Assembly (NCBI RefSeq): GCF_012928505.1 | Contig: NZ_JABBJN010000002.1 | Coordinates: 220,877 to 284,876, forward strand | Direction of reading: 5' to 3' | DNA from: Achromobacter sp. Bel | GTDB taxonomy: Bacteria; Pseudomonadota; Gammaproteobacteria; Burkholderiales; Burkholderiaceae_B | Length of the DNA: 64,000 nt | The notes under the pieces: generated by a model | Database searches by the model: none | The model's input: the letters and a program-made list of their open reading frames with translations, nothing else | What the model was told of the DNA's origin: nothing | Part shown: piece after piece, positions 59,062 through 64,000 of the stretch | How positions within the stretch are numbered: the stretch's first letter is position 1 | How the letters are laid out: every line of letters starts with the position of its first letter | Position numbers and translations under genes: made by a program

Positions 59062-61197
59062 TCAGAACCGGTAGTTGGCGCTGAGTTCGACGCGCCGGCC
59101 TTCGCCCAGCAGCCATTGCGTCTGGTTGTAGTAGGCGGTTTCGGCATACTGGCGGTCGAACACGTTGTAGGCGCGCAGCGCCAGACTCAAGTCTTGCCGC
59201 GGCTCCCATTGCAGCGCCAGATTGGTCGTGGTGTAGCCCGCCATTTCCAGGCGGTTGGCCGCGTCCGCGTAGCGTTTGCCGACGTAGCGCACGCCCGCGC
59301 TGGCCGTCCATCGCGGTGCGAACTTCCAACTGAGCCATGCGTTGGCTGCGCGTTCGGGGACGTCGGTGGGTACGTTGCCGTTGCGCGACACCGCCACGCC
59401 GCCCACCGACTCGTTGAAGTCGTCATAGCGTGCGCGCAGCGCCACGGCATTGACGTCCAGCCGCCAGGCCGGCGACAGTTCAACACCCAGCGTGGCCTCC
59501 AGTCCGCGCGACGATTGCTCGCCCACCTGGATACGCAGCGCGGGGTCGTTGGGGTCGCGCGTGACCAGGTTGTTCTTGGTGATGTGATAGGCGGCCAGCG
59601 TCCATTGGCCCTTGTTTTCCCAGAATGTCTGCTTCACGCCAATCTCGATCTGCTTTCCCTGCGAGAGCTCGTAGCCCTTGTTGGCGGGCGACAGCAACAG
59701 CAGGCTGCCAATGGGATCGGCGGCCTGCGCGTACTGACCATAGACCGACAAGGTGGGCAGCACGTCGTAGACCGTGCCCAGCCGCCATCCGATGTTGGTG
59801 TAGGTGCTGCGAAAGGCCGTTTCGTCCGCGACCAGGTCGCGCCGCTTCAAGTCGATATGGTCGTAGCGCACGCCGCCCAGCACCGACCAGCGGGAGGTCA
59901 GCATCAGCCGGTCTTCGGCGAACAACGCGTATTGGCTGGCCGTATTGCGGTAGCGCGGGGTTGTGCCGGCGATATTGATGAAGCGTCCATGATCCACGTC
60001 GTACGGATCCACCAGCGATGTGCCGGAGTAGGGCGAGTTGTTGGTGTGCTTGAGCGAGGCGCGGTTCAGCTCGACCCCCACCGCCACGTTGTTCGCCAGG
60101 CCGAACAGATGGCCGTCGAAGGACGCGTCGGTGACCATGCCGATCTGTTCCTGGTCGTGGCCGATCTCGGTATAGCCGCTGCGCAGTATCTGGCCGGCGG
60201 GCGTCCACGCGTAGTTTTCGGCATCGCGATAATCGCGGTTGCTGCCGATGTGGTACAGGCGGCTGCGCACGGCAGTGGCCGCATTGGGCGACCATTCGGC
60301 CTTGAGTTCAGTGCGGCTGTCGCGGTAGATGATCTTGCTGTCGGCCACGTTGTAGTTCTGCTTGCGCAACCCGTAGTCCAGCGTGCCGTCGACTAGCGGC
60401 GTACCGAAATAGCGAGTGGGCTCTTGCCAGCCGTAAGCCTGGGTCAGTGTGAAATTCAGGTCCGGCGACACGTCCAGGCGCAGCGCGGCGGTAACGGCGG
60501 CATCGCGCGAATCCCCCAGGCTGATGCCGGAATCGGTATGGTTGCCGCTGACGTCCAGTCGGTACGACCACTTGTCGTCCAGCGCGCCGCCGCTGCCGAA
60601 GCCGAACCGCTGGGTGTCATGCGTGCCCAGCGTCGTCATCAGCTCGTTTTCGATGGGGCCGCGGGTGGGCTTCTTTGGGATCACGTTGACCACGCCGCCA
60701 ATGGCGCCTTCGCCGTACAGCACCGAGGCCGGGCCACGCAGCACTTCGATGCGGTCCACGGCCCAGGGGTCGTAGATGAAGGTCTGGCCCACGCCGCCGT
60801 ATTGCCGCACGCCGTCATAAAGTTGCGCGACCGAGTTGGAATCGGTGAATCCGCGGGAAGACAGGGATGAGCCGCCGTTGCCCGGATGGCGCATGGCGCT
60901 GATGCCGGCCGCCTGGGTAATGGCGTCCGTGACGGTAGTGGCGCCACGGGCGCGCAACTGCTCGTTGCTGATGATGTCGATGCTGGCTGGCGTTTCGAAG
61001 GGCGTCAGGCCCAGCAAGGTGCCGGTGGACGCCGGGTCCAGCAATGTCGGCGCCGGGGTGTCGCCGGATACGGAGATGGCCGGCAGCGTGGCGACCGGGG
61101 CCGTTTGCGCATGCAGCGCGGGCGTGAAGGCGAGCGCGGTCCAAATGGCCACGCGCCGCTTCAGGACGCGACGCGTCCTGGCGGAGGAAAAAGACAT
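59062..61197 (-). CDS. TonB-dependent outer-membrane receptor
   Basis: 711 residues. Signal peptide ending LHAQ (residue 31), no STN signalling domain, then plug domain (about 60-165) with SIDIISNEQLRARGATTVTDAITQAAGI, SSLSSRGF and DRIEVLRGPASVLYGEGAIGGVVNVIPKKP, and a 22-strand barrel ending in the required aromatic ELSANYRF. Looks like the FhuE/FpvA-like ferric siderophore receptor branch; the ligand is not shown. It follows a DUF2946 gene on the same strand, which suggests copper or another metal as an alternative. Confidence 0.93.
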   Translation of the reverse strand: MSFSSARTRRVLKRRVAIWTALAFTPALHAQTAPVATLPAISVSGDTPAPTLLDPASTGTLLGLTPFETPASIDIISNEQLRARGATTVTDAITQAAGISAMRHPGNGGSSLSSRGFTDSNSVAQLYDGVRQYGGVGQTFIYDPWAVDRIEVLRGPASVLYGEGAIGGVVNVIPKKPTRGPIENELMTTLGTHDTQRFGFGSGGALDDKWSYRLDVSGNHTDSGISLGDSRDAAVTAALRLDVSPDLNFTLTQAYGWQEPTRYFGTPLVDGTLDYGLRKQNYNVADSKIIYRDSRTELKAEWSPNAATAVRSRLYHIGSNRDYRDAENYAWTPAGQILRSGYTEIGHDQEQIGMVTDASFDGHLFGLANNVAVGVELNRASLKHTNNSPYSGTSLVDPYDVDHGRFINIAGTTPRYRNTASQYALFAEDRLMLTSRWSVLGGVRYDHIDLKRRDLVADETAFRSTYTNIGWRLGTVYDVLPTLSVYGQYAQAADPIGSLLLLSPANKGYELSQGKQIEIGVKQTFWENKGQWTLAAYHITKNNLVTRDPNDPALRIQVGEQSSRGLEATLGVELSPAWRLDVNAVALRARYDDFNESVGGVAVSRNGNVPTDVPERAANAWLSWKFAPRWTASAGVRYVGKRYADAANRLEMAGYTTTNLALQWEPRQDLSLALRAYNVFDRQYAETAYYNQTQWLLGEGRRVELSANYRF

Positions 61198-61245
61198 GAG
61201 TACTCTCGGTAGGCTAAGGATTGCCGCGCAAGGGCGGCGCAGGGT

Positions 61246-61659
61246 TTAGCGGAATACCGGGAGGGGAGGCGGGGCGCGGGCGCCTAGCGGGGCGCCGGTG
61301 ACCGAAGGATGGGCCGGGCCGGGCGGGGCGCGCGCGGCCACGGGGTGGGCCATGACGGCCAACGCCGCCGACAGCACAACGGGCGAGGGCGGCAGCGCAA
61401 CGGCGGCAAGCGCCATGCCCACAGGGCAGGCGGCGGCTTGCGCCGCGTGCCGCTCGTCAGGGGCGTTGCCTTTGGTGTCCGGCTTGGACGGCCCGGCTAC
61501 CCAGATGGGGCCGGCGGCCGAGCACAGCTGGATCAGCGTGCCGGTTTGATGCGTGGCCGGCATGAAGCCTTGCGGCACCATCGCCTTCAGCACGAACAGC
61601 ATCAGCACTAGCCAAAGGCCGGTGTTGCCGCGGTTCAGGGTCGTCGATGAGAGGCGCAT
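61246..61659 (-). CDS. DUF2946 family protein
   Basis: 137 residues with one N-terminal hydrophobic helix (LWLVLMLFVLKAMVPQGFMPA) followed by IQLCSAAGP, the DUF2946 signature, and AACPVGMALAAVALPP. The conserved C-x-x-A-G and C-P motifs recall metal-handling proteins; the family is often near TonB receptors and copper genes. Upstream of and probably co-transcribed with the TonB receptor, 48 bases apart. Role unknown. Confidence 0.76.
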   Translation of the reverse strand: MRLSSTTLNRGNTGLWLVLMLFVLKAMVPQGFMPATHQTGTLIQLCSAAGPIWVAGPSKPDTKGNAPDERHAAQAAACPVGMALAAVALPPSPVVLSAALAVMAHPVAARAPPGPAHPSVTGAPLGARAPPPLPVFR

Positions 61660-61704
61660 GGTCGGCGCTCATTCTAGAGCGTTTCGCCGTGGCCGTCCCC
61701 GGCA

Positions 61705-62418
61705 TCAAACGGTTCGGGCAGCCCAGAACGCCGTGCGCACGGCGGGTGATGCGGCGATGCTCGCGGTGACGCGGTCCAGGTCCAGTTCGTCGACGGACGC
61801 CTCGCTGAGCGCGGCCTCGATCTCGACCTCGTTCTCGCCGAACTGGTCGATCTTCAGTTCGGACAAGGGTAGCTGTTCGGCTTCCAGCACCTCTTCCAGC
61901 ACGGTCATGGCGGCCTGCCGGTGTTCCACATTCGCGATGACATGGATCACGTTCGTGACCTCCGACGTCTGCGAATCCAGCGGTTGGCGGTTCACGTAGC
62001 TGACAACGGGGCGCAGCAGGGTGTTGGCCGCCAGCACGAAGGCCGTGGCCGCCACGGCTTCCAGCATCAGCGAGGCGCCCGCGCAGGCGCCGATGGCGGC
62101 CGAGCCCCACAATGTGGCTGCGGTGTTCAGCCCGCGGATGCTGCCGCCTTCGCGCATGATCGCGCCGGCGCCCAGGAACCCCACGCCCGACACCACGTAG
62201 GAGATGACGCGCGCGCCGCCATCCGCACCACCGACGCGGAACGCCATGTCGACGAAGATGGCGGCGCCCACCGCCACCAGCACGTTCGTGCGCAGGCCGG
62301 CCGTGCGTTGCCGGAACTGGCGCTCGAACCCGACGATCGCGCCCAGCACGAAGGCGGTCAAGAGGCTGACGAGGGTGTTGGCCAAGGTCAGGAATTGGAT
62401 GTTTTCGAAGTTCTTCAT
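61705..62418 (-). CDS. mgtC: MgtC/SapB family membrane protein
   Basis: 237 residues. Four to five hydrophobic helices (about 15-130) with the MgtC core GAIVGFERQFRQRTAGLRTNVLVAVGAAIFV and VSGVGFLGAGAIMREGGSIRGLNTAATLWGSAAIGACAGA, then a C-terminal ACT-like soluble domain (about 150-237). In Salmonella, MgtC limits the F1F0 ATPase at low Mg2+. Last gene of a three-gene unit after a 35-residue membrane peptide and an ACT-like protein. Confidence 0.92.
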   Translation of the reverse strand: MKNFENIQFLTLANTLVSLLTAFVLGAIVGFERQFRQRTAGLRTNVLVAVGAAIFVDMAFRVGGADGGARVISYVVSGVGFLGAGAIMREGGSIRGLNTAATLWGSAAIGACAGASLMLEAVAATAFVLAANTLLRPVVSYVNRQPLDSQTSEVTNVIHVIANVEHRQAAMTVLEEVLEAEQLPLSELKIDQFGENEVEIEAALSEASVDELDLDRVTASIAASPAVRTAFWAARTV

Positions 62419-62478
62419 GGTCTTGCCCCTTTTTCAGCTTATGGGTGTTCGACAGGGCTGGGCGTGTCCCTGGCGCGC

Positions 62479-62586
62479 TCAGGGCAGCCGCCAGACTGAG
62501 GCCAGCACCAGGCCCGCGCCGACCAGCCAGATCAGCAGCAGGGCCAGCACGCGGGCCAGCAACAGGACTTTGTACGGGTCTTTCAT
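62479..62586 (-). CDS. 35-residue single-pass membrane peptide (MgtR-like position)
   Basis: MKDPYKVLLLARVLALLLIW and on to ASVWRLP: one hydrophobic helix with basic ends. AAGGAGA is 6 bases before the ATG at 62586, a strong site. It lies between the ACT-like gene and mgtC on the same strand (29 and 60 bases away). The Salmonella mgtCBR operon also encodes a tiny membrane peptide, MgtR (30 residues), which binds MgtC and promotes its degradation; by position and size this peptide could do the same, but sequence similarity is not claimed. Confidence 0.62.
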   Translation of the reverse strand: MKDPYKVLLLARVLALLLIWLVGAGLVLASVWRLP

Positions 62587-62615
62587 GACAATCTCCTTGC
62601 CAGGAAAGCCGGGCT

Positions 62616-63008
62616 TCAGGCCGGCAGCACGGCGATGGAGGCGCCGGTTTCGTTTTCCCAGTGCACGCGGCGCACATCCGGGCTTTGGCCCAGCCGCAGG
62701 GCGACGGCGCTGAGCAGCCCGCGCAGGTGCGGCGGGCAATGCAGCGTGACGACCGTGGACGCCAGTTGGTCGGATTCGGCGCGTGACATGCGCACGGCGA
62801 CCACTCGCAGGTCCAGCGCCTGCAGTTCGTAGTACAGCTGCTTGCGCAGCGTGTTCAGCGTAGCGCTGAGGCTGACGATGGTGAATTGATAGACCGGCGC
62901 GACGGGCGCGCGCGCCGGCGTGGCGCCCAGCGAGGCCGGGCTGCCGGTCCGGGCAGTCCGGGCGTCATGGGCTCGGTCCAGGAACGGGAAGAGTTTCTTG
63001 ATGCGCAT
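62616..63008 (-). CDS. Free-standing MgtC C-terminal-like (ACT-type) protein
   Basis: 130 residues, soluble. The part from about residue 38 (VYQFTIVSLSATLNTLRKQLYYELQALDLRVVAVRMSR) to LRLGQSPDVRRVHWE resembles the ACT-like C-terminal domain of MgtC, which ends in an analogous V-x-x-V-x-W. The N-terminal 35 residues are basic and low in complexity. Start ATG 63008 has AAGGAGA; an in-frame ATG at 63053 would add a proline-rich MPVDLPPYSPVKETN. First gene of the mgtC unit. Confidence 0.76.
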   Translation of the reverse strand: MRIKKLFPFLDRAHDARTARTGSPASLGATPARAPVAPVYQFTIVSLSATLNTLRKQLYYELQALDLRVVAVRMSRAESDQLASTVVTLHCPPHLRGLLSAVALRLGQSPDVRRVHWENETGASIAVLPA

Positions 63009-63264
63009 GTTCGTCTCCTTGACAGGGGAGTACGGTGGAAGGTCCACAGGCATGCGCCGCCTGACCGGCAAGGCACGCGCGCCACAAGGCCCGCGTATCG
63101 CGTCGGTAAGCTTTAGGGGGAGAGGGGCTGAACGCCCAAGTCCTGGCTGATCGCAGGACTCACGCGGAAGGGGGATTCCGCGGATCCTGCGTCAAGCGGC
63201 GCGAGCAGTCGGTTTTCGACTACATCCGTCGTTGTCCACAGTGATCTCTAGGTGGTTGAAAGTG
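63009..63264 (-). promoter_or_regulatory. Structured 5' leader of the mgtC operon
   Basis: From a TATACT -10 candidate (63270-63275, minus strand) to the first start codon there are about 255 bases with consecutive hairpins: AGTCG/CGACT (63207-63221), CGCGGAA-N6-TTCCGCG (63163-63182), AGTCCTG-N8-CAGGACT (63139-63160) and GGGC/GCCC (63125-63137). No convincing long reading frame is seen in it. Leader RNAs control mgtC and mgtA by Mg2+ or proline in other bacteria; I cannot match a named family. Confidence 0.42.
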
Positions 63265-63300
63265 CCGCGAGTATAGCGCCGGGCTAGGGTAAACACCAGG

Positions 63301-63335
63301 AAAAATTGCCCGCCCTGCGGATTGCGCAAGGCGGG
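63301..63335 (-). terminator. Intrinsic terminator of the cytochrome c gene
   Basis: On the minus strand CCCGCCTTGCG-CAATC-CGCAGGGCGGG forms an 11-bp stem with one G-U pair, followed by CAATTTTT. It starts 6 bases after the cytochrome stop codon. Confidence 0.82.
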
Positions 63336-63340
63336 GGGCT

Positions 63341-64000
63341 TCACTTCGGTTTGGGCGGGGGACCAGCGTAATACAAGGCCAGCGCCTCGATCTCGCTGTC
63401 GGTCAGACGTTGCGAAAACGCGCGCATGACGCCCACGTCGTCGTTCTGGCGCGAGCCATTGCGAAACGCGATCATTTGGTCCGTGAAGTACTCCTTGGAT
63501 TGCCCGGCCAGCCTGGGCAGCAAAGGGCCTTCGCCCATGCCGCGCAAGCCGTGGCAGTTCGCGCAGGCGGGCAACGCCCGCGCGCCGTCGCCTTGCAGGT
63601 CCAGCTTGCGCGCCGCTTCGCCGCCGAACTCCCCCACGTGCAGCGGCGGGCCGGCCAAGGTCCCGTAATAGGCTGCCACCTGGCCGATTTCCTGTTCGGT
63701 CAGCGCGCGCGCGATCGTGTTCATCAGCGGCTGCACCCGCGTCCCGCTGCGGAAATCGGCCAGTTGCTTGGCCAGATACTCTTGGCTCAGGCCGGCCAGG
63801 TTGGGAAAAATGCCGCCGGTGGGTGTGATGCCCGCAGGTCCGTGGCAGGCGATACAGGCTTGGACGCCGGCCCCGGGCTTGCCGCTTGCCGCCAGTTGCT
63901 TGCCGGCTTGCGGGTCGGCGCCGCGCAGGAATCCTTCCCAGTCAGGACGCGAGGCGCTGAAATCCAATGCGCTTCGTCCTGGCACGGGCGCGGTGGCCAC
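63341..64000 (-). CDS. Di-heme cytochrome c (c4-type), N-terminus beyond window
   Basis: 219 visible residues, open at the right edge, so the signal peptide and true start are outside. Two haem-binding C-x-x-C-H motifs: VQACIACHGPAGITPTGGIFPNLAG (about residue 50) and LPACANCHGLRGMGEGPLLPRLAG (about residue 145), each with a later methionine ligand in FRSGTRVQPLMNTIAR and FRNGSRQNDDVGVMRAF. The repeat layout (haem, FPNLAG, Met, about 95 residues apart) is that of cytochrome c4-like proteins. A periplasmic electron carrier, possibly for a dehydrogenase or oxidase further right. Confidence 0.9.
   Translation of the reverse strand: MATAPVPGRSALDFSASRPDWEGFLRGADPQAGKQLAASGKPGAGVQACIACHGPAGITPTGGIFPNLAGLSQEYLAKQLADFRSGTRVQPLMNTIARALTEQEIGQVAAYYGTLAGPPLHVGEFGGEAARKLDLQGDGARALPACANCHGLRGMGEGPLLPRLAGQSKEYFTDQMIAFRNGSRQNDDVGVMRAFSQRLTDSEIEALALYYAGPPPKPK

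Noticed and set aside
63085..63135. Similarity of CTAAAGCTTACCGA in the mgtC leader to the end of the M-box Mg2+ riboswitch
   Set aside because: The 5' part of the M-box consensus is not visible, so the resemblance may be chance. A covariance search would decide.
1..64000. CRISPR array, insertion sequence, prophage, tRNA or rRNA
   Set aside because: No regularly spaced repeats, transposase or integrase motifs, and no cloverleaf or rRNA sequences were seen on either strand.

Overview
The window is GC-rich DNA from a beta-proteobacterium, most likely Alcaligenaceae (Achromobacter/Bordetella-like). The signs are a TctC/Bug-type solute receptor, dense one-component regulators (LysR, IclR, Lrp), a beta-class glutathione transferase, many two-component and c-di-GMP proteins, and strong GC bias at third codon positions. 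I see no rRNA, tRNA, CRISPR array, insertion sequence or prophage. The genus is inferred from gene content only.

1-39.3 kb is ordinary chromosome made of short operons and regulator/target pairs. It holds: a D-aminoacylase (cut by the window edge) with a Bug receptor and a divergent LysR regulator; glutathione transferases around a PQQ sugar dehydrogenase; a DMT transporter with a DUF423 protein; an Xre/RES toxin-antitoxin pair; an alcohol dehydrogenase and an ABC binding protein with an IclR regulator; arginase and ornithine aminotransferase; an orphan NlpA-type binding protein; an MFS carrier with a divergent Lrp regulator; an lldD-like oxidase; psd; an ABC-F ATPase; a CitE-like lyase with a response regulator; aroG; a REC-EAL protein; a ferric-reductase-like flavocytochrome behind a perfect FNR/ANR box; a MuiA/DUF4139 protein; a LysR/MFS pair; an orphan FlhD; a DUF2325 protein; and a large soluble hybrid histidine kinase.

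39.4-56.2 kb is the most striking part. It encodes a second-type sigma-54 factor (called rpoN2 here), two sigma-54 activators (an NtrC-type response regulator and an activator lacking a receiver domain), and a block of small stress-type genes. Eleven sites match GG-N10-GC in the form (N)GGcACg-N4-TTGC, each just upstream of a gene. Eight form four head-to-head divergent pairs (about 44.6, 45.6, 47.2 and 49.8 kb). One perfect site precedes rpoN2 itself and shows that the true start is a TTG. The predicted targets are mostly small hydrophilic or low-complexity proteins, plus CsbD, an SDR oxidoreductase, a DUF378 protein, DUF3309 and a type IB topoisomerase. I read this as a dedicated, self-amplifying sigma-54 stress regulon, possibly for osmotic or desiccation stress; the function is inference.

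50.4-64 kb carries a 2-hydroxyacid dehydrogenase, a tandem universal stress protein with a likely ANR/FNR box, an FUSC efflux-like membrane protein, a second EAL protein, an AsmA-like protein, a SulP transporter, a DUF2946/TonB-receptor operon, and an MgtC operon. The MgtC operon has a structured leader, a 35-residue membrane peptide and a free-standing MgtC-C-terminal-like protein. A di-heme cytochrome c is cut by the right edge.
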